From the NCBI GenBank assembly GCA_046155605.1, contig JBJXFQ010000068.1:6331-70330 (forward strand): DNA of 64,000 nucleotides. The letters run 5' to 3'. Below are positions 1 through 8,294 of this stretch, piece by piece. The number at the start of each line of letters is the position of its first letter. Position 1 is the stretch's first letter. This stretch comes from JAEUIZ01 sp046155605. Lineage in GTDB: Bacteria; Planctomycetota; Phycisphaerae; Phycisphaerales; UBA1924. Position numbers and translations under genes: made by a program. The notes below the pieces were generated by a model that had not been told where the DNA came from, did no database searches, and saw only the letters and a program-made list of their open reading frames with translations.

Positions 1-2082
1 AGGATCGCCGAGGTTGCTGGGGCCGCCGCGCCGGTCTTCGTTCCCCCCGGAGCAACGCGTGTGCTCCACGCGCGATCGCCCGCGTAGACAAAGACGCGGG
101 ATCCGTCCCGACTCACGATCGTGCGGGCGAGGGGTTCGCTCGGGCACGCCACTTCTGTGCGGGCCGTTCGCTCTCCGGTGGAGAGGTCCCACGAGTCGAC
201 CACAAAACTCTTCGACCCGGGGGCTCGATAGCCCGGCGTGGTCGTTAGGCGGTGTCCATCGGGCGACAGGAAGGCGCGGTTGTGCCGAAGTTCCTTCGTC
301 CTGTCCGGGGCCGAAAAACTCTGCAGCAAGCGTCCGCTCGCGAGGTCCCAGCGCTGCGCCACGGTGTCGCCCAGGTAATCGACCGTGAAGAACGATCGCC
401 CATCCGGGTGCAAAATGAGATCGCACCCGACAGCCGACCTCGGCTTCGCGGCAATGACGCACGTCCGAACCGACGAATCGAGTTTCGCGTCCAGCGCGCG
501 CCACTCCCACCCGCGGAGTCGCTGCGGCGCGGCATCCAGGAACGCGCGGGCCGTCGCGTATTGCACGCCGCTCACCGCGGTCGAGGCCGACATCATGCTG
601 GCGGAATACGCCTGGCGTGTCGCGATCGCTTCGGCCACGCGCGCCTGCGCCGCGTTCTCGTCGGCCCGCTCCTTCTCCTGCTCGGCCCGGATTGTCTCCT
701 TCACCGCCACCTTGCGTTGCTGCTCGGCGTTGAAGAAGCCCAGCGACGTCCCGATCAGCCCCGAGACCAATGCCAGCGCCAGCAGCGACCCCGCGAGCAC
801 AGGACCCTTGTTGCGGCGCACGAACTTGCGGACCAGGTACGCCCGCCCCGGCGGCGCGGCCTGAACCGCGTAGCCGCTCAGATACCGCTGGATGTCCGCG
901 CCCATCGAGCCCGCCGAGTCGTACCGCCGCGCGCGGTCCTTCTCGATCGCCTTCATCACGATCCAGTCGAGTTCGCCCGCGATCGTGCTGGTGAGTTTGG
1001 TCGGGGGCATCGAGCGCTGTCGCGCGGCGGTGTCGAGCGTCTCGGGCTTGGTGGTCACGAGCACGCCGAGCCGCGTGCTGGGCTTGGGTGGGTCTTCCTC
1101 GCGGATGATGCGCTGCATCTCGCCGTACGCCGCCGAGCGCAGTCTCTTGGAGTCAAACGGCGTCGCGCCGGTCAGGAGTTCGTACAGCAGCACGCCCGCG
1201 GCGTATACATCCGTCCGCGTGTCGATGTCTTCCGCCGACTCGCCCGCCTGCTCGGGGCGCATGTACTCCGGCGTGCCGATCATCTGCCGGAACTCGGTGA
1301 AAATGGTCTGCTCGGTCAGTCGCGCGGACGTCGCTTTGGCGATCCCGAAGTCGATGATCTTGGGCAGCGGCTTGTCGCCCTCGATCGTGCTCGCCAGCAC
1401 GTTGCTGGGCTTGATGTCGCGGTGGATCACGCCGCGCTAGTGCGCGTGCTGCAGCGCCTCGCAGGCCTGCGCCACCAGCGCCAGCCGCTCGCGGATGCCG
1501 AGTTTCTTCTGATCGCAGTACTCGGTGATGGGCAGGCCGCGGACCAGTTCCATGACGAAGTACGGCCGCTCTGTCTCCGTCGCGCCGGCGTCGAAGACTT
1601 TGGCGATGTCGGATGATCCATGAGCGCCAGGGCCTGGCGCTCGGCCTCGAAGCGGGCCACCACCTGCTTGGTGTCCATCCCGAGTTTGATGATCTTGAGC
1701 GCGACGCGCCGGCGGACGGGCTTCTCCTGCTCGGCCATGAAGACCACGCCGAGCCCGCCCTCGCCGAGGCGTTCCAGCAAGCGGTAGTTGCCGATGCGGT
1801 CGCGGCCCGGGCGATCGCCGGGTGGGCTTGCCGCGGTGACACCCGTCGGGCGAACGCTGTGGGCGGCACGGATGTCCTCCGCGAGCGACTCGACCGGAAG
1901 CGGGGCCTGATCGCCGCGAAGCAGCAGGAGCACGAGGTCTTTGAGTTTCGAATCGCCGCCGCACAGCCGCTCGAAGGCCTCATCGCGCTCGGCCAGGCCA
2001 GGGCGCGGACCTCGAGAAAGATCTCCGAAGCGCGGTCCATCCGCGCCGCATTGTCGGATCGTTCGTCAGGCATCGCTGCCAT
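1..2082 (-). pseudogene. Ser/Thr protein kinase with WD40-like C-terminal region, broken and cut by the window edge
   Basis: Reconstructing three frames gives a Hanks-type kinase of the planctomycete ECF-coupled kind. Seen: glycine loop LGEGGLGVVFMAE and lysine VALKIIK (about 1680-1770), catalytic VIHRDIKPSN (about 1405-1435), DFG in IIDFGIAKA (about 1340-1365), a single hydrophobic membrane segment (about 735-815), then sequence like WD40/beta-propeller repeats that runs off position 1. The gene is interrupted three times: a frameshift near 2005 (the sequence after LEVRALA continues in another frame as AERDEAFERLCGG), a one-base loss near 1610 (expected DHPNIAKVFDAG reads DHPTSPKSS), and a TAG at 1437-1439 where the family has a Gln or Lys just before RGVIHRD. 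The start at 2082 overlaps the end of the sigma factor gene by 17 nt, indicating translational coupling. Family identification is firm; whether the breaks are biological or assembly errors cannot be told from the sequence. Confidence 0.85.
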
Positions 2083-2668
2083 TCTGCATCTTGGCGGCCA
2101 GCCAGGCGCGAGCGACGAGCCAATCGCGATGCACCGTCATCCGCGAGACGCCGAGCACGCGGGCCATCTGGTCCTGCTCCATCCCGCCGAAGAGCCGGAG
2201 TTCGGCGACCCGCGCCGCCCGCTCGCTGGACCTTGCGAGTTCCGTCAGCAGATCATCCAGTTCCACCACGCGCATCTCGCGTGAAGCACCCTGGCCGCCG
2301 TCGGCGCTCAACCCCTCCACGCTGATGTCCGCGCGCTGTCGTGCCGTGTCCCCGCCGCCGCGCTTCTCGTTCTTGCGGCGGGAATGGTCGACCAGCACCT
2401 GGCGCATGGCGGTCGCCGCGACGGCCATGAAATGGTCACGCGCGGACCACTGCTTGTCGTCGCCGACCATTTTCAGGAACGCCTCGTGCACGAGAGCCGT
2501 CGGCTGCAGCGTGTGCGAGCGCCCGCTCGACGCGCCATGCCGATCCAGATATCCCGAGGCGAGTTTGCGCAACTCCTCATAGACAAGCGGCAGAAGCGCG
2601 GCCATCGATCGCGCGTCGCCCGGCTGTGCGTTGGAAAGCAGGTCCGTCACGGAGATCAGCCCTCGCAT
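2066..2668 (-). CDS. ECF-type RNA polymerase sigma factor
   Basis: The 200-residue product is a short sigma-70-like factor of the planctomycete/acidobacterial group that sits beside protein kinases. Region 2 is visible as LLPLVYEELRKLA, followed by LQPTALVHEAFLKMV and HFMAVAATAMRQVLVDHSRR; region 4 holds the helix-turn-helix ERAARVAELRLFGGMEQ through LGVSRMTVHRDW. I chose the ATG at 2668, not the upstream one at 2737, because GGAGG lies eight bases before it and the extra 23 residues look non-coding. Its 3' end overlaps the kinase gene. In this arrangement the kinase is expected to control the sigma factor or its regulon; this is inference from family context. Confidence 0.9.
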   Translation of the reverse strand: MRGLISVTDLLSNAQPGDARSMAALLPLVYEELRKLASGYLDRHGASSGRSHTLQPTALVHEAFLKMVGDDKQWSARDHFMAVAATAMRQVLVDHSRRKNEKRGGGDTARQRADISVEGLSADGGQGASREMRVVELDDLLTELARSSERAARVAELRLFGGMEQDQMARVLGVSRMTVHRDWLVARAWLAAKMQNGSDA

Positions 2669-2905
2669 GGCCCCTCCGTTCGAGCATACCAGACTTCCAG
2701 TTTCTCGAAAGACGCTCGTACTTCGACATCCACGCAAACGGGGGCGGGTTTGTCACACCGGGCAAGCGAAACTCTTAAAAATACTTTCAGGTGTTACACG
2801 CCCGCAGCCTTTTGCGTGGATGGGGGCGTAGCGGGCATCCTTGTCGCAGTTGGTCGGGAGTCGCTCGCTGGTTTGGGTATCGAACCCCTCAAGAAGGAGA
2901 TGTAC

Positions 2906-3490
2906 ATGCTTCGTAAGACGTTCGTCGGAATGGCCGCCGCCCTCGCCCTGTGCGCTGGCTCGGCCTCGGTCATGGCCCAGGGCACCGGCATCACGTACCA
3001 AGGCCAACTCAAGAACTCCGGCGCGGCGGTGAACTCCGCGACTGACAAGCAGTTCTCGCTCTGGACGATGGCCGCCGGCGGCTTCGCCGGGCAAGCGCTC
3101 AAGAACGGCGGCGGCGCGTGGGCCGTCCTCTCCGACGCTCGCGCCAAGCACGACATCGCCCCCCTCACCGGCGCCCTGGACAAACTCAGCCAGTTGCAAG
3201 GCCGCACCTACTTCTACAACAACCCGAAGACCGTCGGTCCGGGCGAGGGTCAGTGCACGGGATTCGTCGCCCAGGAAGTCGAGGAGGTCTTCCCGGAATG
3301 GATCGGAACGCTCGCCGACGGCACCAAGACGCTGAGCATCACCGGCTTCGAAGCCCTGACCGTCGAATCGCTCAAGACCCTCCGCGCCGAAAAGGACGCC
3401 CAGATCGCCCGTGTCAAGGCCGACAACGAGGCGCTCAAGGCCCGCCTCGAGAAGATCGAGGCCCTCCTCGCCGCTCAGGCCGCGAAGTAA
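2906..3490 (+). CDS. Secreted tail-fibre-like protein with C-terminal S74 (intramolecular chaperone) domain
   Basis: The 194-residue protein starts with a signal peptide (MLRKTFVGMAAALALCAGSA, cleavage near VMAQ). Residues about 25-60 carry the YQGQL...FSLW segment that begins many long planctomycete surface proteins. From LSDARAKHDIAPL onward it matches the endosialidase-type S74 chaperone domain, with GFVAQEVEEVFPEW in the middle and a C-terminal coiled coil (about 160-194, rich in Glu, Lys and Ala). In S74 proteins this domain trimerises the fibre and may cleave itself off. AAGGAG six bases upstream supports ATG 2906 over ATG 2900. The protein is very short for the family because the YQG domain joins almost directly to S74, which looks like an internal deletion. 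Confidence 0.82.
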   Translation: MLRKTFVGMAAALALCAGSASVMAQGTGITYQGQLKNSGAAVNSATDKQFSLWTMAAGGFAGQALKNGGGAWAVLSDARAKHDIAPLTGALDKLSQLQGRTYFYNNPKTVGPGEGQCTGFVAQEVEEVFPEWIGTLADGTKTLSITGFEALTVESLKTLRAEKDAQIARVKADNEALKARLEKIEALLAAQAAK

Positions 3491-3515
3491 CTGATTCCTC
3501 GTGATTCATCGGCGT

Positions 3516-3538
3516 GCCGGCGCGTTTGCGCGTCCGGC
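3516..3538. terminator. GC-rich hairpin between the S74 and dockerin genes
   Basis: GCCGGCGCG, loop TTT, then CGCG and CCGGC form a nine-pair stem with one bulged T. No run of T follows, so this may be an attenuator or an mRNA-stabilising stem rather than an intrinsic terminator. It lies 26 nt after the upstream stop codon and 22 nt before the next start. Confidence 0.35.
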
Positions 3539-3559
3539 CCGCCAGAAAGGACGTGCATC

Positions 3560-3982
3560 ATGACACTTCGAACCTGCATCATCTCGGCCGCGGCACTGCT
3601 TGCGACACTCGTGCTCGCCCCGGCCGCTCACGCCCAGTTCGCCATCGACTGGTCCAGCATCGACTGCGGCGGGGGTGACACAGCCGGGGGCACGTTCACC
3701 CTCTCGGGCACCATCGCCCAGCCCGACGCCGCGGCCCCCATCACCGGCGGCACCTTCGCGATCACCGGCGGCTTCTGGGCCGGTGCCCCCATCCCCTGCT
3801 ACGCCAACTGCGACGGGTCCAGCCTCGCACCCATCCTCAACGTCAACGACTCTGGGTGTTTCCTCAACCGCTTCGCCGTAGGCGACCCCTACGCCAACTG
3901 CGACGGCTCGTCGGCGGTGCCGATCCTGAATGTCAATGATTTCCTGTGCTTCCTCAACACGTTCGCGGTGGGCTGCCCGTAG
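3560..3982 (+). CDS. Small secreted protein with GC-type dockerin domain
   Basis: 140 residues: signal peptide ending in APAAHAQ (about 1-26), a small beta-rich domain (IDWSSIDCGGGDTAGG through TGGFWAG), then two dockerin-like repeats of the form ANCDGS..P.LNVNDF.CFLN.FAVG, ending GCP. The same N-terminal plus dockerin architecture recurs at 18999. The repeats resemble calcium-binding dockerin/EF-hand loops but have cysteines likely to form disulfides. In the first repeat the usual NDFTCFLN reads NDSGCFLN, a loss of the conserved Phe. AAAGGA before the ATG is an acceptable ribosome site. Probably exported and attached to a cell-surface partner; no cohesin-like partner is visible in the window. 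Confidence 0.85.
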   Translation: MTLRTCIISAAALLATLVLAPAAHAQFAIDWSSIDCGGGDTAGGTFTLSGTIAQPDAAAPITGGTFAITGGFWAGAPIPCYANCDGSSLAPILNVNDSGCFLNRFAVGDPYANCDGSSAVPILNVNDFLCFLNTFAVGCP

Positions 3983-4223
3983 GACCCACGCATAGTTCAC
4001 GAGACGCACCACGCCCCAGTCGTCCCACGACGGGGAGTTGTGCTTTGATCACGATGAAGGCCGGCGACTCGACCGGGGATCCCCGACTCCACGGGCGCAG
4101 GGCGGAGCCACGCCGCTACAGGCTTTCCGCGTGCGTGACGTCGGCGATCGATACCGCTAAGCGTTGAATGGCGAATCGACCGTCAGGTCGCTGACGAACA
4201 GTTTGCCACTGGAGGGCACTCGC

Positions 4224-4496
4224 ATGGTTCGCATCGTGAGCAACATGATGGCGTGTCTGGCCTTGGTCGGCATGTCCTTTCACTCGCTGGCGCAACCGGA
4301 TCGTGTCATTCCTTCAGTTTTCAAGCCATTCCTTCGCGCCACTTCACGAAACCTTCGATGGCCTCGTATTCGGCGAGGCCGAGTTGGTCGTAAATGCGGG
4401 CGGTTTGGCGGTTTCGCTCCTCGGCACGTTGCCAGAACTCGCGCGCGTCGGACGGGCCGGGGAAGAGCGCGGAATCTTTCTGGCTCTCGTGCTTGA
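4224..4496 (+). pseudogene. 5' remnant of a secreted-protein gene
   Basis: A good ribosome site (GGAGGG, seven bases upstream) precedes ATG 4224, which opens a convincing signal peptide (MVRIVSNMMACLALVGMS, cleavage after SLAQ). About 30 codons in, near 4319, the sequence runs into the 3' end of the minus-strand NagB fusion gene, and the remaining frame to 4496 is only the antisense of that gene. It looks as if the body of the gene was removed. The rest of the gap from 3983 to 4223 shows nothing recognisable. Confidence 0.5.
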
Positions 4497-6273
4497 AGAT
4501 GGCATAGCGCTTGCGGCGGACCTCGTCGGGCGAGAGGGGGACGGCCATCTCGATGGCCTCGGGCGGCCACTCCTGCCAGGCCCCGCGGTAGAGCCAGAGG
4601 ATCGGGGAGAGAGGCGCGGCGTCGTGGGTATGAGAACCTGAGTCGTGTCGGCTTGAGGCGAGGCGTGCGAGGGCTTCGACGACGATGGCGAGGCAGACGC
4701 GATGCGTGCCGTGGGGATCGGAGAGGTCGCCGGCGGCGTAAACGTGGTGGGGCTTGATGCGTTTGAGGAGATCGAGGGTGAGCGAGACGTCGCGTTCGCC
4801 GGGGGGGTTTTTGCGAACACGGCCGGTCTGGTAGAAGGGAAGGTCGAGGAAGTGGATGTTGTCGGGGCGAACGCCGCTGTAGCGTGCGGCGGCGCGGGCC
4901 TCGGTGCGTCGGATGAGGGCTTTGACGCGCTGGAGTTCCGGGGTGTCGGGCGAGCCGGGGGCTTTCCGTGCGAGGAAAGCCTCGATGCGGTCTTCAATGG
5001 CGCGGGCGAAATCGCGGCCGAACTCGGGGAACTCGTGGGCGAACTCGCGGACGAAATCGACATGCCGGAGCGCGGCCTCGTCCCAGACGGCGATGTCGCC
5101 GGAGGTCTGGTAGGCGACATGGACATCGTGGCCCTGGTCGCAGAGGCGGATGAAGGTGCCACCCATGGAGATGACGTCATCGTCGGGGTGGGGAGAGAAG
5201 ACGAGGACCCGTTTGGGAAAGGGTTCGGCGGGGTCGTGGGAGTCGGAGCCGGCGGAGTGAGTCGGCTTGCCGCCGGGCCAGCCGGTGATGGTTGATTGGA
5301 GGGAGCGGAAGACTTCGATGTTGATGTCGTAGGCGGTGCCGCGAGCGGCGAGGAGGTCCTGGAGCCCGTGCTCGTTGTATTCCTCGTCGGTGAGTTTGAG
5401 GATTGGTCGTTTGAGTTCGCGAGCGAGCCAGATGACGGCTTTCTTGGTGGTGGCGGCGTCCCAGGCGAGGCCGTGGTCGGCGATAGGGCCGAGGAGCCAG
5501 GGGGTGCGGAAGCGGGTGAGGTCGGCGGCTGCGGCGGGGTCGAGGAAGGCCCGCGCGTCGGGATGGCGTTGGAGATAACTAGCGGCGATGGTCGGGGAGA
5601 TGTCGCCCTCGACGGCCTTGCGAATGATGGAGGCCTTGTTCTCGCCGAAGGCGAGGAGGATGATGCGGCGAGCGTCGAGGATGGTGCCGACACCCATCGT
5701 GAGAGCCTGGCGCGGGACGTGGCGTTCGCCGAAGAAGTCGCTGGCGGCGTCCATGCGTGTCACACGGTCGAGGGTGATCAGGCGGGTGCGGCTCTCGGGG
5801 GAGGAGCCGGGCTCGTTGAAGCCGATGTGGCCGGTGCGTCCGACGCCGAGGAGTTGGAGGTCGATGCCGCCGGCGTCCTTGATACGGCGTTCGTAGGTCT
5901 CGCACCAATCTGCGACGGCGTGGCGCGGGATCGAGCCGTCGGGGACGTTGGCGTGGGCAGGTGGGAGGTCGATGTGATCGAAGAGGTGCTCGCGCATGAA
6001 GCGGCGGTAACTCTGGAGCGAGTCGCCGGGCATGGGCCAGTATTCGTCGAGGTTGAAGGAGACGACATTGCGGAAGGAGAGGGCCTCGGCGCGGTGGAGG
6101 CGGATGAGTTCGGCATAGAGCGCTGTGGGGGTGGAGCCGGTGGCGAGGCCGAGGACCGCTCGCCGGCCTTCGCGTGCGCGGTCACGGATGAGGTCGGCGA
6201 TCTGTCGTGCGGCGTCGGCGCTGGCGAGTTGGCTGGAGGCGAACACGGATGTCGGGATTCGTTCGTGGGTCAT
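4321..6273 (-). CDS. Glucosamine-6-phosphate deaminase fused to PIG-L/LmbE-type deacetylase
   Basis: 650 residues. The N-terminal half (about 1-270) is NagB-like: sugar-phosphate loop GLATGSTPTALYAELIRLH, catalytic region SFNLDEYWP and GVGRTGHIGFNEPGSS. The C-terminal half (from about 350) is a PIG-L/LmbE de-N-acetylase: VLVFSPHPDDDVISMGG supplies the zinc-binding HPDDD, and DLSDPHGTHRV a later conserved His motif. Similar two-domain proteins are known in Bacteroidetes and planctomycetes. The likely job is stepwise catabolism of N-acetylated amino sugars: deacetylation, then deamination of GlcN6P to fructose-6-phosphate. I use ATG 6273 (MTHERIPTSVF) because NagB homology begins there; the frame stays open to 6396. 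The canonical DGH Asp of E. coli NagB is Thr here (RTGH). Confidence 0.9.
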   Translation of the reverse strand: MTHERIPTSVFASSQLASADAARQIADLIRDRAREGRRAVLGLATGSTPTALYAELIRLHRAEALSFRNVVSFNLDEYWPMPGDSLQSYRRFMREHLFDHIDLPPAHANVPDGSIPRHAVADWCETYERRIKDAGGIDLQLLGVGRTGHIGFNEPGSSPESRTRLITLDRVTRMDAASDFFGERHVPRQALTMGVGTILDARRIILLAFGENKASIIRKAVEGDISPTIAASYLQRHPDARAFLDPAAAADLTRFRTPWLLGPIADHGLAWDAATTKKAVIWLARELKRPILKLTDEEYNEHGLQDLLAARGTAYDINIEVFRSLQSTITGWPGGKPTHSAGSDSHDPAEPFPKRVLVFSPHPDDDVISMGGTFIRLCDQGHDVHVAYQTSGDIAVWDEAALRHVDFVREFAHEFPEFGRDFARAIEDRIEAFLARKAPGSPDTPELQRVKALIRRTEARAAARYSGVRPDNIHFLDLPFYQTGRVRKNPPGERDVSLTLDLLKRIKPHHVYAAGDLSDPHGTHRVCLAIVVEALARLASSRHDSGSHTHDAAPLSPILWLYRGAWQEWPPEAIEMAVPLSPDEVRRKRYAIFKHESQKDSALFPGPSDAREFWQRAEERNRQTARIYDQLGLAEYEAIEGFVKWREGMA

Positions 6274-6377
6274 GGGAGCATGGTAATAGGACTGGGGCGC
6301 CTGCCGCGGGACGCGCGAGGCGAAGGCTGCGTGGCGGGTGCATGGCGTGCCGGCCTTTGGATTGGTAAATTGGGGGA

Positions 6378-7217
6378 GTGAACAACCCGACTCCACGACT
6401 TGGCGTTTGCTCGTGGTCGCTGAGGCCGACAGGCCCGGAAGACCTTGCCGATAAGGTTTTGTCTTGCGGGTTGTCGGCCGTGCAGATTGCGCTGGATCCG
6501 ATCCGCGAGCGGCTATGGGATGAGGCTCGGACGCGGGAGATTCTGCGCGAGTCGCGGATCGAGATCGTGTCGGGGATGATGTGCATGGCCGGGGAGGACT
6601 ATTCGACGCTGGAGACGATCCATCGCACGGGCGGGGTGCGGATGGAGGCGACGTGGGCTGGGAATCTGGAGGCAGCGCGGGCGAACTCGGAGGTAGCGCG
6701 GCGGCTGGGTTTGCGACTGGTGACCTTTCACGCTGGCTTTATTCCAAACGAGCGAGCGCATCCGGAGCGGGGAACGATTCTGTCGCGGGTTCGGCAGGTA
6801 GTGGATGCGTTTCTGGCGCGGGGGTGCGCGATCGCGCTGGAGACGGGGCAGGAGACGGCCGAGACGCTGGAGGTCTTTCTGCGCGACGCGGCGCGGCCCG
6901 GGCTCGGAGTGAACTTCGACCCGGCGAACATGATTCTGTATGGAATGGGCGACCCGATCGAGGCGCTGCGGCGGCTCTCGGGCGTGGTGCGACAGGTCCA
7001 TATCAAGGATGCGGTGCCGACGAGGGTGCAGGGTACATGGGGGTTAGAGAAAGCGGTGGGGCAGGGCGCTGTGGATTGGCGCGTGTTCCTGGCGACGCTG
7101 CGGGAGACGGGGCAAGCGGCGAACCTGATGATCGAACGCGAGGATGGGGATGACCGGCTTCGGGACGTGAGGGCGGCGGTGGCGTATCTGCGCGAGTTGG
7201 GGGTCGAGGCGAGGTAG
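6378..7217 (+). CDS. Sugar phosphate isomerase/epimerase (xylose-isomerase-like TIM barrel)
   Basis: 279 residues with a GTG start preceded by GGGGGAG. The sequence follows the AP-endonuclease-2/xylose-isomerase-like barrel: GVCSWSLRP at the first strand, VTFHAGFIP, ALETGQE (metal-binding Glu), VNFDPANMILYGMG, VHIKDA (metal-binding His) and a late LMIEREDG. These proteins are metal-dependent isomerases, epimerases or dehydratases of sugars; the exact substrate cannot be read. It sits nine bases before a Gfo/Idh/MocA oxidoreductase and is probably co-transcribed, a pairing typical of inositol or uncommon-sugar catabolism. Confidence 0.88.
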   Translation: MNNPTPRLGVCSWSLRPTGPEDLADKVLSCGLSAVQIALDPIRERLWDEARTREILRESRIEIVSGMMCMAGEDYSTLETIHRTGGVRMEATWAGNLEAARANSEVARRLGLRLVTFHAGFIPNERAHPERGTILSRVRQVVDAFLARGCAIALETGQETAETLEVFLRDAARPGLGVNFDPANMILYGMGDPIEALRRLSGVVRQVHIKDAVPTRVQGTWGLEKAVGQGAVDWRVFLATLRETGQAANLMIEREDGDDRLRDVRAAVAYLRELGVEAR

Positions 7218-7226
7218 ACTGGGCCG

Positions 7227-8237
7227 ATGGGCACGCTGGGCGTCGGGATCATCGGGTATGGATTCATGGGGCGGACGCACGCCGCGGCATATGCAGCGGC
7301 TGCGGCTGCGGGTTTGCCGTGCGTGGTGCGGGCGGTGTGCGACCCGAGCGCGGCGCGGCTGGGCGATGGGGGAGTGGGCGGGAACCTGGAATCCGGGCAG
7401 GAACGCGCGGCACTCGATGGCGTGACGCGGCACGCGGACCCGTCAGCGCTGCTGGCGGATTCGTCGATTGCCATGGTGAGCGTGTGTACGCCGACGGATT
7501 CGCATGTGCCCGTCGCGATTGCCGCGCTGGAGGCCGGGAAGCATGTGATCGTCGAGAAGCCGGTGGGGCTGAGGAGCGTGGAGGTGTTGCGGTTGGCGGA
7601 GGCGGCGCGGCGGGCTGGCCGGGTGTGCATGCCGGCGATGTGCATGCGCTTCTGGCCTGGGTGGGACTGGCTGCGTGAGCGGATTCGTGATCGGGAGTTT
7701 GGGGCTGTGCGGAGCGTGGCGCTGACGCGGATGGGCGCGGGGCCGACGTGGTCGCCGGAGTTTTACATGGACGCGGCGAGATCGGGCGGCCCGATGTTCG
7801 ACCTGCACGTCCATGACATGGATTTCTTGTATTGGTGCTTTGGGATGCCGACGGAGGTGCATTGTCACGGCTCGCCGCGGCACTTCACGACGGCACTGAA
7901 GTTTGCCGGTGGGCCGGAGCATGTCGTAGCGGAGGGGGCGTGGGACTTGACGCCGACGGCGGGGTTTCGGATGCGGTATTTCGTGACGTTTGAGCACGCG
8001 ACGGCGGAGTGGGACCTGTCGCGGACGCCGCGGCTGATGTTGCACAGGGCCGGTGGAAGCGAGGTGGTGGAGGTGGGCGTTGGCGCGGGGTATGAGCCGG
8101 AGGTGGCGCACTTTGTCCGATGCGTGGCGCGAGCCGAGACCCCGGCGGCGACGATGGAGGAGGCGGTGGATGTGACACGGGTCTTGGAGGCGGCGGTGGC
8201 GAGTTTGAGGAGTGGGGTGAGGATCGGGCTCGAGTAG
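7227..8237 (+). CDS. Gfo/Idh/MocA family NAD(P)-dependent oxidoreductase
   Basis: 336 residues. The N-terminal Rossmann domain has GVGIIGYGFMGRTHAAAY as dinucleotide loop, VSVCTPTDSHVPVAI and the family lysine in HVIVEKPVGL (Glu-Lys-Pro). The C-terminal alpha/beta domain carries GGPMFDLHVHDMDFLYWCFG, the usual GG.. D..H/D..D pattern. It probably oxidises or reduces a sugar or inositol ring using NAD(P). It follows the TIM-barrel gene with a nine-base gap, so the two are likely one operon. Substrate unknown. Confidence 0.92.
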   Translation: MGTLGVGIIGYGFMGRTHAAAYAAAAAAGLPCVVRAVCDPSAARLGDGGVGGNLESGQERAALDGVTRHADPSALLADSSIAMVSVCTPTDSHVPVAIAALEAGKHVIVEKPVGLRSVEVLRLAEAARRAGRVCMPAMCMRFWPGWDWLRERIRDREFGAVRSVALTRMGAGPTWSPEFYMDAARSGGPMFDLHVHDMDFLYWCFGMPTEVHCHGSPRHFTTALKFAGGPEHVVAEGAWDLTPTAGFRMRYFVTFEHATAEWDLSRTPRLMLHRAGGSEVVEVGVGAGYEPEVAHFVRCVARAETPAATMEEAVDVTRVLEAAVASLRSGVRIGLE

Positions 8238-8294
8238 AAGTGGCAGCGTGGCGAAGTGATCGATGAGAGTCTGCCGTCCGCCTTCAATGGCCGA

